From contig NW_022097999.1 in the NCBI RefSeq assembly GCF_002288925.2, positions 16,669,938-16,733,937 on the forward strand: a stretch of 64,000 nucleotides of DNA, given 5' to 3'. Position 1 is the stretch's first letter. The number at the start of each line of letters is the position of its first letter. The position numbers and the translations under genes are program-made. Source of the DNA: Delphinapterus leucas (Eukaryota > Chordata > Mammalia > Artiodactyla > Monodontidae). This document shows positions 1 through 10,484 of the stretch, one piece after another. Below the pieces are notes generated by a model. That model saw only the letters and a list, made by a program, of their open reading frames with translations. It had not been told where the DNA came from and searched no databases.

Positions 1-944
1 ATCACCTCCTTGGGAGAGCACCATATACAAACTGACTTGAGAATCACTGTTGTACCTTTTATTCCATCCCCTCTGCTGATGTGCAACAAAGTCAATTTTA
101 GGGAGAACAATTGGCTACAATCTCCCCCAACTCAGTCATAGTGAATGAATCTGTCTTCACTACTAGTTCTCTATAGGAACAAGGACAACAAACTCAAACT
201 GAGTGACCATAAGTTTTTCCCACCTTGCCTTAATCGGCAGAAAATGTCTCCTTCACAGCCAACTTAACACACACACCCTACATACATCTACAACAGACTG
301 ACTGTCAGTATATATTTCTCATTGATGATGTCAAAATTTCCTACTGAAATGAAAACGTGCAGGGAAAGAAAACCAACTGATACCTGAAAATGGTATATTC
401 ACAATTCTAGATTAAGCTAAAATAAGGTCCCAACATCAAAATTTTTTTTTGTTCGGCTCAGAAAGGTTCTACCTGAATGTCTGGAAAAGGGGATGGGAGA
501 GGTAAAGCCACAGCTTTGCTCATGTTATCAGACTCTAGGATCTGCCACTCACTACTCCAAGAGATGGGTAAGCAAAAGAATCACATGACGTTCTAGGCAC
601 TGAAAAGATACAGCATGGGATTTCCAACAACAATGGTCAAGATTACCGCGGGGAGAGCCTGGTTCTTTTCCCAAGAAAACACACAACCACTTGTCAACTC
701 CTCAACTTCAAAGGACTCCAGTACTTGAAAACTCACAAAGAAGCAATGGCTCGTACAGCCAATTCAACACTTGCCAGACAACTCTATTTAAAACTACACT
801 CTCCCCCAACCCCCGCTACGGCCCTGTTATATTTTCGTCACGACACTCTTCATTGGGGGAAGGGGGGGAAGCATCTCTCTTTCTTATTTATCACTAGTCT
901 CCCTCACTAAAGGTGCTTTCTGGGACCGCATGTGTTTTTCTGTC

Positions 945-1012
945 TCGTACCTCCAGCGCCCGGCGCAGAGCCTGGTCCACGACAGGCGCTCAAAAAATGT
1001 ACTGAATAATGA
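945..1012 (+). repeat. L2 LINE 3'-end remnant
   Basis: The stretch resembles the L2 terminus: a 'GCGCAGAGCCTGG' segment, then 'GGCGCTCAAAAAATG' and a GAAT-rich end, matching the usual 'cagtgcctggcacatagtaggcgctcaataaatg' landmark with substitutions. It lies inside API5 intron 1 and is old and decayed. Confidence 0.5.
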
Positions 1013-1500
1013 AATCATAAGCCCTCGTTAAAGTCTGGACGAAAGGGCCTTTCTGTATTTCACAAACTTCTGTCTCCCAAATTCTCTTCGTAAATTAATT
1101 GCAGACTTTTGCCTCGAGAAAGACATTTTTGACCTCTCGAGGACTCTCAATCTAATCTTCCAAGGGACTGAGCGCCACCGAAAAGGAGAAAAACTTCAGT
1201 GGAATCTGGAGGACAAGGCTTGGAAAGAGACTGAACGGGGCGGGGACGGGGGGGCTGAAGAGGCTGAGTTGGGAAACGCCACGGTGAGAAAAGGCTAATC
1301 AAGGGAGGCAGAGGAGCCTGGAACCCGGGGACCGCGCTCTCCCTGGTGAAGCCCGAGTCTGCACTCCCGGCGAGGGGCCCACCTCGACGGAACAGCCGGG
1401 GCGGCTGGGAGCCCGCGGGAGGGCGAAGCAGTAGCCCCCGCCGGCCCGGGGAGCGCTTTCGAAAGGCCGCAGAGCGCCGGGCCCCGCAGGCCGCTAGGGA

Positions 1501-1506
1501 ACTCAC
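1501..1506 (-). other. API5: Splice donor of API5 exon 1
   Basis: Read on the minus strand, the exon ends CAA and is followed by GTGAGT, the consensus U1 donor. It falls exactly where API5 similarity ends (after Gln23), which supports the exon boundary. Confidence 0.85.
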
Positions 1507-1575
1507 TTGGCCCACTTGCTCCGTGGCATCGGCTAAGATGCCATAGTTGCGGTAAAGCTCCTCTACGGTCGGCAT
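1507..1575 (-). CDS. API5: API5 coding exon 1 (N-terminal 23 codons)
   Basis: The exon translates on the minus strand to a peptide beginning MPTVEELYRNYGILAD and ending ...EQVGQ, which I recognise as the start of apoptosis inhibitor 5 (API5/AAC-11). From family knowledge, API5 is a mostly nuclear, all-helical HEAT/ARM-like scaffold that restrains E2F1-dependent and caspase-dependent cell death and binds partners such as FGF2 and Acinus. These residues begin the first helices of the repeat domain. The start is ATG at 1575-1573 in a good context (ACCATG); an in-frame TAG at 1602-1600, nine codons upstream, rules out an earlier start. The exon ends in phase 0 after CAA (Gln23), followed directly by GTGAGT, a strong donor. 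The open frame continues into the intron, but that extension is not coding. The other exons lie left of the window. Nothing in the exon is broken, and its position in a CpG-rich promoter argues against a processed pseudogene. Confidence 0.93.
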
Positions 1576-1784
1576 GGTGAACGACAAGCCCAGGGCCTGC
1601 TACTGCTGTCTTCGTCGTCGCTGGTGCCACCGCCGCCTCTGAAGTTCTCCTAGCCTGCGACCCGCACTATTACTGCTCCAGCTGCCGCCAGTGCCGCCGC
1701 CAGTCACCGCGCACGGGACAGCTCCTCCCCCAACGTCCACGTAAAGACGTGCGCGTCGGGAGCGGCCTTCATTGACTGCTAATG

Positions 1785-1815
1785 CGCCACCTGCTATTTT
1801 ATTGCCCTCTAGCGG
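1785..1815 (-). promoter_or_regulatory. Tandem pair of CTCF-like motifs at the API5 promoter
   Basis: On the minus strand, 1815-1803 reads CCGCTAGAGGGCA, matching the CTCF core CCASYAGRKGGCR at 12 of 13 positions. A second core lies just downstream at 1797-1785, ATAGCAGGTGGCG, matching 11 of 13 with the mismatches at the two leading C positions. The two are in the same orientation, 18 bp apart, at the upstream edge of the CpG island. Binding is inferred from motif match only. Confidence 0.55.
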
Positions 1816-1830
1816 TGGGAGGTGCAAAAA

Positions 1831-3609
1831 GCGGCAAGGACGATTGAACTAGCTCATGCCTTTTTTTTTTTTTTTTTGGAAGGACTGTGCCTGGCTAGGA
1901 GATCTTGGTGCGGGTTGGAGGAAAATACAAAGCTAATTGCGTTTCTGCCCTTAAAAGACCTCACATTGGCCAGAAAAGTGATTTTATGGGGAGAAAAACA
2001 GAATGAGGAGTGAGAGTGCAAGCTGTATGGGAAGTCATAAACTCTATTTACAACTGACTCAAGGAAGGTAACACAAATCTGTGGCAATTGGTTCAGTGTT
2101 GCTTTTATTACTTTTTATTTTGGGTTTTGTGGTTTTTTTGAGCAAAAATCACTCAGTTGTCATTAAACAAACAAACAAACAAAACTCAACGTCCAAACAA
2201 AACAGGAAAACTCAAAAAACAAAAAAAACTTCTGTCCACCAGGCTAAACAGGTCTAGGAGTGAAATTTGCCCTACTGGAAAAGTTTATCTTTGCTTGCTG
2301 CCAGAGTAGAGTTTGGGCCACCTGATTGTGTCTAATAACCAAGAGGGTAATAAATAACTGAAACCATATATACTTACTGATAAGAGTCTGCAAGATACAA
2401 GTTTAGATGAAAAAAATGGAAGTTGCAAAACAGGTATAAAAAGATTACATTTTTATTATAAAAAAAACCCCAAAGCATACAAAACAAAGTTATGTGCATG
2501 TGTGTTCATATTGAAATGTCAAGATTGAAACATCAGCTGTAATAGATGGTAAATTTCAAAGCCAGATTCACTCGTGCAGAATATATGCAGGCAATGGTTA
2601 CAAACCAGTTCCTTGGGTCTTGTACTGCTTGTTTAGATTAAGGGTATTAAAAAAATTAGGTAGTAGAAGGAGAGGGATTGGTGAGGGTGTTTTTGGAGAG
2701 AGATCTTGTGCTTGTGAGCAGCTTGGGGCAACTGTGACCTCGTTCCCTCAAGCCTGGGACCATACTGAGGAGCCTGAAATGTAATCCCTGTAGTTGGAAG
2801 ACACGAAGGGCTGGTGCCTGACGTATGCCTGAAAAAGCTTGAGTTACCTGTGGCAGCAGAGTGGAGGTGGCCATGTTGGGATCTACCTGCCATCCCAGAT
2901 TTTTCCTGGAAACAAGGGGGTCAGAGGGATTCCCTTGTACCAAAGATAGGCTTGTAAAAGAGAGAGAGAGGGAGAGATTCTGGATCCATTCCGAGTCCTG
3001 CTTCAGGGGGCATCTGTCTGAGCATGAGAAATCCCCCACGACAAGAATCAGTGGCAACAGAAACTGCGTGACGTTTGAGGGCAGCACATGAGCACCTCAT
3101 GGGGGTCACAGTTGGGGGTCACCTCTGAAGGTCCCACAGAGTGGCCCATGGAAAAGACCTAGTCTCTACCAACCTGAGAAGGCATGTAGTACTGCACATG
3201 TACTAACGTATCCTCTCTTCTCACATCCCCCTCTCAAAGCATATGCCCAGGAGGGCTTAGAAACTGCTTACCAGGTAGGGTGGGGAATAAAGAGCAGAAA
3301 GGCAGGGTGGGAAGCAGGTCCCAGATGGAGCAGAGAAGATATGATTGTAACTCAAGTTTAGAGTTTGGGTTCACATGTGAGAATGGACATTTTAATTTCT
3401 GAATTGAGGACTATTTTTTAACTCAGAGCAAGCAGAAAAGTTATGGATCTGCCAGAATTTCTCTCTAGGATCCGAATGAGATTCCTCTACTTCAATAAAT
3501 TTTAAAGAGATAGTGAAAGACAAATAACAAAGGCAAAGACAAATAACAAAGGTGTATTTGGATCACATCCGCTAAGTTAGGTATTCAATGAAGTGTTTGG
3601 TGTATGTGT
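1831..3609. other. Intergenic, upstream of API5; only simple repeats seen
   Basis: No gene or clear transposon was recognised. It holds a T18 tract (1860-1877), an (AAAC)n run (about 2164-2183), a GA-rich run (about 2957-2976), and a 19-bp direct tandem repeat starting GACAAATAACAAAGG at 3519 and 3538. Confidence 0.6.
3519..3552. repeat. 19-bp tandem duplication
   Basis: GACAAATAACAAAGG begins at 3519 and again at 3538 (period 19). The second unit is partial. Confidence 0.8.
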
Positions 3610-3624
3610 AAAAATGGGGAAGTG

Positions 3625-3914
3625 GGGCTTCCCTGGTGGTGCAGCGGTTGAGAATCTGTCTGCTAATGCAGGGGACACGGGTTCGAGCCCTGGTCTGGGA
3701 GGATCCCACATGCCGCGGAGCAACTAGGCCCGTGAGCCACAGCTACTGAGCCTGTGCGTCTGGAGCCTGTGCTCCGCAACAAGAGAGGCCGCGATAGTGA
3801 GAGGCCCGCGCACCGCGATGAAGAGTGGCCCCTGCTTGCCACATCTAGAGAAAGCCCTCGCACAGAAACGAAGACCCAACACAGCCATAAATAAATAAAT
3901 AAATAAATATTTTA
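3625..3914 (+). repeat. CHR-type tRNA-Glu SINE, AAATAAAT-tailed
   Basis: Starts GGGCTTCCCTGGTGG, has the B-box-like GGTTCGAGCCC, and ends in an AAATAAATAAAT tail. It is flanked by an exact 15-bp target-site duplication, AAAAATGGGGAAGTG, at 3610-3624 and 3915-3929. Confidence 0.95.
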
Positions 3915-3929
3915 AAAAATGGGGAAGTG

Positions 3930-4374
3930 ATCTGGGGCAGGAAGTGAGACTCTAGATTTCTTAACTAACTAGGGAGTTTGTAAGACTGAAAGAAATAATT
4001 GAGAATGCCTCCCTAAACTAAAGAAAGTCTGTTTCATCTGAAGTATGGCACCTCCTGCAAAAAGCTTTGTATGCACTCTATACAGTGCAAAAATGTTTCA
4101 TAAATACAGTCCACCCTTAATCATCAGGACGTTTAAGAGTTTGTGAATAACAGTGATAAAGGTGCAGTGGAGGCTGAAGCTGGTCCCACCTTCCCAGCTT
4201 GGATTGATTGCCAACCCTTTAGGGTTTCCGTGGGTGGAGAGCCCAGGAGGGAGGGAGGGAGGGAGAGAGCAGCTGAGATGATGTAGCAGTCACGGCTGAC
4301 GATAATGGCAATGACAGCCACAAAAGTGAAAGCTAGCATATTGAGCACTTTCTCTCTGCTTTTCCTTGTGGGAT
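3930..4374. other. Intergenic, no gene recognised
   Basis: No open frame with recognisable similarity. A short (GGGA)n run lies near 4250-4265. Confidence 0.5.
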
Positions 4375-4545
4375 CTCCCTCTCTCCCTTCTGGCTTGTGA
4401 AGAAAAGGTTTAATTCTGTGTCACATCAGAGAGGCCAGGAGGTTACATAAATTTCCCAGAGTTGCTCAGCTAGATTGGTAACAGAAGTGGGATTTGAACC
4501 CAGATCCATCTGACTTCAAAACCTGAGCTCTTGGACTCTACAGCT
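4375..4545 (-). repeat. MIR SINE fragment
   Basis: Minus-orientation landmarks are visible: 'GAGAGGCCAGGAGGTTACATAA', 'GTGGGATTTGAACCCAGATC' (reverse of the MIR tRNA B box) and 'CTGAGCTCTTGG'. Confidence 0.65.
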
Positions 4546-4834
4546 TTATATATCTTTCCCACCATCTTCCATTGCAGCAACCAGCTGAAGCCCGTGAAGA
4601 AAAGTCTTCCCTCCATTGCTTTCCCTTCACGGACAATGAACAGATTCTGTGCTTCTTTATTCCCTCCATGTTCCCCATTCATTAATCAAAACAGGTAGAA
4701 ATGACTACTGTGTGCAAAGTGATACAGTTGGTATTGACTTAATTTTGTCCAGAGAAGGAGAAGCAGTGGAAGAGAATGACCCCAGAATTCATTCACAACC
4801 TCAAAGGCAAAGAGATGTTAAAAAAAAGTACCAA

Positions 4835-5110
4835 TGGTTTTTATGTTTATTTTTTATTACAAATGTAATAGATGTTCACTGAAGAAAATGGGAACTGCAA
4901 AAAAAAGCACAAAGAAGGAAATAAAATTCTCCTACTAGCCTGCCCTGAGAGACAAACTCTGTTAACATTTTGGTATGTTTGCTGAAAAAGAATTTTTTTT
5001 CTTATTTATAGGTAAACATACAAATTCTAGTTTATATAAAACACTGAATTTTTTGCTATGTGAAAAGAAAAAAAATAATCATCCTAATTTTTTTAATGTC
5101 ATTTAATCAG
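4835..5110. repeat. Old LINE 3' fragment (L1M-like)
   Basis: AT-rich text such as 'ATTACAAATGTAATAGATGTTC' followed by 'CTGTTAACATTTTGGTATG' resembles the 3' UTR of old mammalian L1 elements. Subfamily and orientation are not assigned. Confidence 0.4.
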
Positions 5111-5194
5111 GTCGTTTGTGACTGGCGGCTGAAAGCGTTCTGATTTCCCACCTAACAGATCCAACCACTGTTACCTCAGTTCATGCTCCTCAAC

Positions 5195-5470
5195 ATGTTG
5201 GTTCATTCATGGCTGCACTAGGCACTGGGGGTGGGGGGGATATAAAACAGTAAACACGGCAAGCGCTGCTCCTGTGGTCCTGGAGCTGACGATCACATAA
5301 ATTGAGGAAAACAATACAAAAATTAAAAGTATTAGCAACTTGCCATGAATTGTGATAGGTGCTGTGACCTAGCATGACAGAGGTGGATAACAGTGCCTGG
5401 GGAGAGTCTCTGTGAGGACAAAATATTTGCGTTAAGACCTGAAGGAGAGGGAACCGGTCATTGGAAGAGG
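5195..5470 (-). repeat. L2 LINE fragment
   Basis: Reverse-oriented L2 features: a GTTCATTCATGG start, 'GGCACTGGGGGTGG', 'TGATAGGTGCTGTG' and 'AAGACCTGAAGGAGAGGGAA'. Confidence 0.55.
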
Positions 5471-5479
5471 GGTCCACAA

Positions 5480-5650
5480 GGGGGAGCTGTTTGCATGGTC
5501 AACTTAACTCCTCGATGCCTCAGTTCATTCATCTGTAAGATGAAAATAAGAGTACAGAATTTAAAGGTAATATTATGAGGATTTAACGCACTCATTGTGT
5601 AAAGTGCTATATGGTGGGTACTTTGGAAGTGTCAGCTGCTGTTGCAGTGG
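5480..5650 (+). repeat. MIR SINE fragment
   Basis: Plus-orientation MIR core: 'GCCTCAGTTCATTCATCTG', 'TAAGATGAAAATAAGAGTAC', 'TATTATGAGGATTTAACGCA' and 'GTAAAGTGCTAT'. Confidence 0.7.
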
Positions 5651-6204
5651 GGCTAAGGCTGGGGCTGGTGAGGCCTACAAATTCCCAGGGGCTTGCAGTT
5701 CTCCTTTATGGCGCTCTCTGCCCGCCCCCGATCCTTGCCTGCGGTGGCACGAGCTGTCTCTACTCCTCCCAGTGTCAACCCGTGTCTTGCAATTCAGCCT
5801 CTTAAGACCCAGCTTCCACCGAAACAAACAAAATTTTTAAAAAGCCACAAAAACCACAGCAAACAAGTGAACAAGAAACAAAAGCATATTCATAAATGAT
5901 CAAAACAATTCCGTTCTCACTAAGCATTCCTAAACGTTTGAAGTCCACTTTACTGAAGACTTGTAGAGGACGCAGGAGGAGGAGTCACATTAGCATATGC
6001 ACATCCCCAGCATCCTGTGGGTTCCCCCTTCCCTTTCTTTTCTGTATCTCTCTCTCTGGAGTTTCTTTCCCCATCGGACACATAGATGTTTAGCTTATCT
6101 TTTGTTGCTTGAGCGCGTCAGAAAGGCTCCTTCTTTGCACTGAGAGCATGTCAGAGTACTTTACCCAAACAGATGCGGTGCTGTTTCTAAGAAATCTGGT
6201 TTGG

Positions 6205-6770
6205 TTAGGCTGGGTTTTGTTATGCTGCAGTAACAAACATCTCCATAATCTCAGTGGCTTAAAACAAGAAAGCTTGATTTCTTGCCCATACCAAGTTTTT
6301 TGTAGGTTTGGGTGACTTTTTAGGGCAGCCATCCTGCATGCAATGCCTCAGGTTGCACTTTTTATCTACATGTGCTGTCAAAAGTGAAGAGTGAGGGCTT
6401 CCCTGGTGGCACAGTGGTTGAGAGTCCGCCTGCCGATGCAGGGGACACGGGTTCGTGCCCCGGTCCGGGAAGATCCCACATGCTGCGGAGCCGCTGGGCC
6501 CGTGAGCCATGGCCGCTGAGCCTGCGCGTCCGGAGCCTGTGCTCCGCAACGGGAGAGGCCACAGCAGTGAGAGGCCCGAGTACCGCAAAAAAAAAAAAAA
6601 AAAAGGTGAACGTGAAGAGTGAGGAGTAGTGTTGAGCACCTGGTCATACTTCCACCTGGTCTCTTCTACTCATAGTTCATTGGCCAGAGCGAGTTATACG
6701 GCTACACTTAACTACAAGTGGCAGAGAAGTACAAACTTTCCTTGTGCCCCAAAAGAGAGGGAAATAGGAT
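6205..6770 (-). repeat. MLT1-like MaLR LTR remnant, split by a SINE
   Basis: The left part carries 'GCTGCAGTAACAAACATCTC' and 'CAGTGGCTTAAAACAAGAAA', typical of reverse-oriented MaLR LTRs. Beyond the SINE at 6396-6611, 'CATTGGCCAGAGCGAGTTAT' looks like a continuation of the same old element. Family assignment is tentative. Confidence 0.45.
6396..6611 (+). repeat. Young CHR-type SINE, A-tailed
   Basis: Starts GGCTTCCCTGGTGG, carries GGTTCGTGCCCCGG and many intact CpGs, and ends in an A18 tail plus a short GGTGAAC. Flanked by an exact 12-bp target-site duplication, GTGAAGAGTGAG, at 6384-6395 and 6612-6623. Confidence 0.95.
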
Positions 6771-7880
6771 GTTAGCAAAACGTGTGAATAGTGAAAAATT
6801 GATCTTGACCTCAGTACATTGACATAAAGTGAGGTACTGGTAGAGCCAGGATGAGAATCTACAACTCTGGCCCTTGAGTCCAGGACCCTTCCCTCTGGAG
6901 GTGGCACTACTATAAGGACAACTAAATGCCCATTAAGAGCTTGAGGTCTGAAGCAAGACTGAAATCAACACCACCCACGCTACACATCTGTTAGGAGGAT
7001 TGAAATGGAAGTAGTCTTGTTTAGGCTTCAGAGGCAATATTAGACCTCTAACTGATTCGTGACCTTGCCTGGACTATGTGCCTGCTTGTGAGCTGCCGCC
7101 AGCAAGACCGGCAGCACTTAAGATGAAGAAGGGAGCGGACTGTGGAATTTCTTGAGCCTCGGGGACCTGGCCAGTTCCCGGGGGTCTAGAAATTCTTATG
7201 ATACACAAAATGAGATAAATAGCATTGTTGAAGAAACCCAGAGCTGCATATTTGCACGCAAACGGATGATATCAGTTTGCAGCCTGTTATTATAAGCGGG
7301 ACTCCCCTAAACTGCAATTTGAAGTCTCACCCGCAGAGTGTACGCACTGCCCAGGACCTTTCCCAACTGGGACTCCAGATTGCTGTTTTCGGGACTTCTC
7401 AGCGCTAAGTCTGGCTGTAGGTGTCGGCCCAATCTGAGGGTGTACATGCTTTTACTTTTCTTTCCCTTTTCATTTCGGTTTCTTTCTTTTTAATGATTTT
7501 CTATTAAAGTTAAGTTGAAATTGTCTACTTGTGTGATGAGTGGTGTCTCTTTGTTAACGAGTCCTTCGAACCTGTAACGAAAGTAAAACTTTTGGCAAAA
7601 CAGCATCATGGTAACAAATGGAGAAGCTCCCACTTCTTTCACGTGTGTTTTCATTTCATAAACTGGACACAATAAAGATACAATTACTTTGGGTTCCTTT
7701 TTGGGAGGCCTGTCATTCGCATTGAAGTGAATGTTCTTAGAATACATTAAAATGTTTACATACTAGGTAAAGCATCAAAGGGCAATATGTCTTCACTGCC
7801 AGAGAATCAATACAAATTTAGCTTTTGTGAAAAATATATCACCGACTCACTTTCAGATAAATCGTTGGACCAATGCAATC
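6771..7880. other. Intergenic, no gene or clear repeat recognised
   Basis: Both strands were read. The open frame at 7490-7747 (minus) has no recognisable similarity, splice context or promoter. The content looks unique and AT-rich, with a T/C-rich run near 7450-7490. Confidence 0.5.
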
Positions 7881-7884
7881 GTTC

Positions 7885-7965
7885 AGATCAGGCCCGGTGT
7901 AGGGTAGGGGCTCATTAAATCTTTGCTGAATGAGTGAATGAATAAACACCACTCTTCAGCCAGAC
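7885..7965 (+). repeat. L2 LINE 3'-end fragment
   Basis: 'GGGGCTCATTAAATCTTTGC' followed by 'TGAATGAGTGAATGAATAAA' is the L2 terminal signature. Confidence 0.7.
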
Positions 7966-8034
7966 CTATTGCACTTATTTATTCAACCAAAAAATATTGA
8001 AAGCCAATGTGGTACATGGTGCCTTGGTGTCTCC

Positions 8035-8665
8035 TGATGACCCTCCCCTTCCAGGGTTCATGATCGCAGTATTCATACCCTTCCACTTTAACCCTGGGCT
8101 TCCTCAGGTGACTTGCTTTGCCCAGTGGAACATCAACAAGCATGACGCAGGCAGAGGCTTGATAAGCACTTGTGTGCTGGGGCTTGTGCCACCACCACGT
8201 GGGGGAACTTGGTCTGGTCTCCTTGAGGATGGAGACCCCCGGGAGACCGAGGCTCAGTGTTCCCAGCCGTCTCAGCTGAGCTCCTCTTCCAGCTATCCCT
8301 TCAGCTGAATGTGGTTGCCCGAGTGAGATGGGAGAAACCAGCACAGACTGCATTATCGTAAGATATGAAAAATTGTTGTCAGGCCAGGGGTCATCCAACT
8401 TTTTTCTGGAAAAGGCCAGATAGTAAATATTTTAGGTTTCTTGGGTCATACAGTTTCTATCACAATGACTCAATTCTGCCATTATCGTGTGAAAGCGCCC
8501 GTAGATGACATAGAAACGAATAGGTGTGGCCGTCTTCCAAACAAACTTTATTTTCAAAAACAGGTGGCGAGCTGAATCGGTCCACGCGCTGAGGTTTCCT
8601 GGCCCTGTTTTAGGCCACTAAGTTTTGGGGACAGTTTGTTTTGTTGCAGTAAATAATGGAAACGA
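8035..8665 (+). repeat. MLT1-like MaLR LTR, interrupted by a hAT element
   Basis: The right end, 'GGCCACTAAGTTTTGGGGAC' followed by 'GTTGCAGTAAATAATGGAAA', is the characteristic 3' end of MaLR-type LTRs. Its body is split by the hAT element at 8385-8607. The left limit is approximate. Confidence 0.5.
8385..8607 (+). mobile_element. Non-autonomous hAT (Charlie-type) DNA transposon
   Basis: Starts CAGGGGTCATCCAAC with 'GGCCAGATAGTAAATATTTT' nearby and ends TGGCCCTG, giving CAGGG/CCCTG terminal inverted repeats. The flanking octamers TGTCAGGC (8377-8384) and TTTTAGGC (8608-8615) agree at 6 of 8 positions, as expected for an old 8-bp hAT target duplication. It matches the common mammalian 'ggggtcggcaaactttttctg' element; I do not fix the family number. 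Confidence 0.75.
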
Positions 8666-8669
8666 CATG

Positions 8670-9184
8670 TCATTGTCTCTTCCGAGTTCCAGGCGTCCTC
8701 ATTCCCGAGAACATCCCACCGTGTGACTTCATTCCTGATGGCTCCCTGAGGTGGAATGCCCTCCTTTCTCAGATCTGGCCCTAGGAAAATTAGAAAGTCA
8801 TCAGCGTGTGTTTTTAGCTTCTCATCAAAAGGTTCTAGAAGGGCCAGAAAGAAATGGTTGTGGAAGTGCTCCTTTCCCTGGGAGTGAAGGGTGCCTACTC
8901 CTAAGTTTCGGGTGAGTGGGGGCCACTCTCTCCTCCTGCCCTGGGACCCTGAGGCTCCGTGGAGTCTGAGCAGGACGGCTTCACACTGCGTAAGGGGCAG
9001 TGAAGGTGGTAAAACGGAAGACTCCTAGCCTGATAGTCTTATTATATCACTGGAAAGGCTCAGCTGTCCCCATGCAACAGTGGCTTCTGACCGACCCATC
9101 CACATATTATTGCCCAGAAGTCTCAGATTTCCTGGGATTTCGACCAGAATTCCTAGAACTCTTAAGTAATGGTCTTCAAAAATC
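8670..9184. other. Intergenic, nothing recognised
   Basis: No gene, RNA or repeat identified on either strand. Confidence 0.5.
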
Positions 9185-9199
9185 AGAATGATTGCATAA

Positions 9200-9459
9200 G
9201 GGACTTCCCTGTTGGTGCAGTGGTTAAGAATCCGCCTGCCAACGCAGGTGGCCTGGGTTTGATCCCTGGTCCGGGAAGATCTCACGTGCCACGGAGCAAC
9301 TAAGCCCGTGCGCCACAACTACTGAGCCTGCGCACCACAACTACCGAAGCCTGCATGCCTAAAGCCTGGGCTCTGCAACTAGAGAAAGCCTGCATGCAGC
9401 AATGCAGACCCAACACAGCCAAAAATAAATAAATAAATAAATCTATAGATAAGAAAAAA
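9200..9459 (+). repeat. CHR-type SINE, AAATAAAT-tailed
   Basis: Head GGGACTTCCCTGTTGG, tRNA-like GGTTTGATCCC and tail AAATAAATAAATAAAT. Exact 15-bp target-site duplication AGAATGATTGCATAA at 9185-9199 and 9460-9474. Confidence 0.95.
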
Positions 9460-9504
9460 AGAATGATTGCATAATCATCAAGGAAATAGAGAGCCCTGCC
9501 CTGT

Positions 9505-9765
9505 TACCTGGTGGAGAAGGGTGCCGATTCTGGAATCAAGCTGCCAAGAAGCAAATCCTGCCTCCCATCCACTCCCATCCATTTGGATGATGCCCTTGGG
9601 CAAATCACTTAGTACTCTAAGCCCAAGTTTCCTCAATTATAAAAGGGTGATAATAATAGCATTCACCTTTATGATTTTTGTGACAATTGAATGACAAACC
9701 ATGTAAAGTATCACAGTGCCTGGCACATACTAAATATTCAGCAAATTGTTGCTATTATTAACTCA
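9505..9765 (+). repeat. MIR SINE, near full length
   Basis: The MIR landmarks are in order: 'GATTCTGGAATCAAGCTGCC', 'CTTGGGCAAATCACTTAGTA', 'TTTCCTCAATTATAAAAGGG', 'GATAATAATAGCATTCACC' and 'CAGTGCCTGGCACATACTAA'. Confidence 0.85.
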
Positions 9766-9769
9766 CTGT

Positions 9770-10480
9770 CAGTCAATTCTGTAGTTTCTTAATTCCTTCG
9801 ATTTTTATAGATTATTTATATTTTTACATAAAGTGTTCTCACTTCTATATCTCATTGATGTGCTAAAAATATATATAGCACAGTAATAATTAATGTCAAT
9901 TTAAAGGGGAGGAAAGTGAGATTGAGGTGTTAGGTTTTTTGGTTTGTTTTTGTCCCAGTCATCTTTATTCTTGCCCAATGAATCTGGTAAGAGACAAATA
10001 TACTTGTTCCAGTTTACAGATGGGGGAGAAAGAGGCAGGGAGTTGGGGGACTGTAAGAAAGAACTAACATTGAAGTGTCATGGAGCAATTCCGCAGGAAG
10101 CGGACTCTGAGAAGATTTGCATGAAGCAGGTTCATTGGGAAGTGCTTTCTGAATGACAGCTGTGGGGAAGTGTAGGAAACAGAAATGGGCAGAGGGGGAA
10201 GTTGGGGTGTGATTCAGCTGCCTCAGTCATCCCACGGGGAGTTCTGAAGCTGGAATAACCCTGCAGAGTGGACCCAAATGAGGCGAATGGTTTGGACCTT
10301 TTAAACATCAGTTTAACCCACAAATTGACCGTTCGTTGGGTGTGGACCACCCTGGTAAGAGATGTGACCTTGGTCAAGGCTGCTGTCTTCAGTCTAGAAA
10401 AATTTCCAGAGGGAGACTCAGCTGTGAGATCTCAGTTATCACCACTCAGTGCTGATGGTTTTGGGGGGATTTGGGTTGCA
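9770..10480. other. Intergenic, nothing recognised
   Basis: AT-rich at the left, then unique-looking sequence. Open frames are short and without similarity I know. Confidence 0.5.
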
Positions 10481-10484
10481 CCCC

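Larger units (their letters stand above)
1..1506 (-). other. API5: API5 intron 1 (5' part), running off the window
   Basis: This is the intron immediately downstream of API5 coding exon 1 on the minus strand. It opens with the donor GTGAGT at 1506-1501 and continues past the left edge. I looked for the expected exon 2 (continuing after residue 23 of API5) and did not find it, so exon 2 lies outside the window. The first ~150 bp are CpG-rich and belong to the promoter island. An L2-like 3' end sits at about 945-1012. The remainder shows no gene. Confidence 0.85.
1150..1830 (-). promoter_or_regulatory. API5: API5 CpG-island promoter and 5' UTR
   Basis: This block is visibly rich in G+C and CpG compared with the AT-rich flanks on both sides, and it contains the API5 start codon. 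The 5' UTR must lie above 1575. On the minus strand, 1722-1766 carries several ACGT/GCGC elements (for example GACGTGCGCGTC on the plus strand), a pattern common in TATA-less housekeeping promoters. No convincing TATA box was seen. The exact start site cannot be fixed from sequence; I place it between about 1620 and 1800. The upstream limit is marked by a pair of CTCF-like motifs, then a T18 tract at 1860-1877. Confidence 0.8.

Noticed and set aside
1147..1630. 146- and 111-codon minus-strand frames over the API5 exon
   Set aside because: Only the 23 codons up to the GTGAGT donor match API5. The rest of the frame is intron read through a GC-rich island, and the second frame overlaps it out of register.
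3625..3914. tRNA gene calls within the SINEs (A- and B-box-like sequences)
   Set aside because: The tRNA-like head is the SINE promoter; there is no complete acceptor stem or anticodon arm that I could fold, and the copies carry target duplications.
8550..8575. CTCF-like ACAGGTGGCG in the hAT element
   Set aside because: Only the right half of the core matches, and the sequence belongs to a common transposon consensus.
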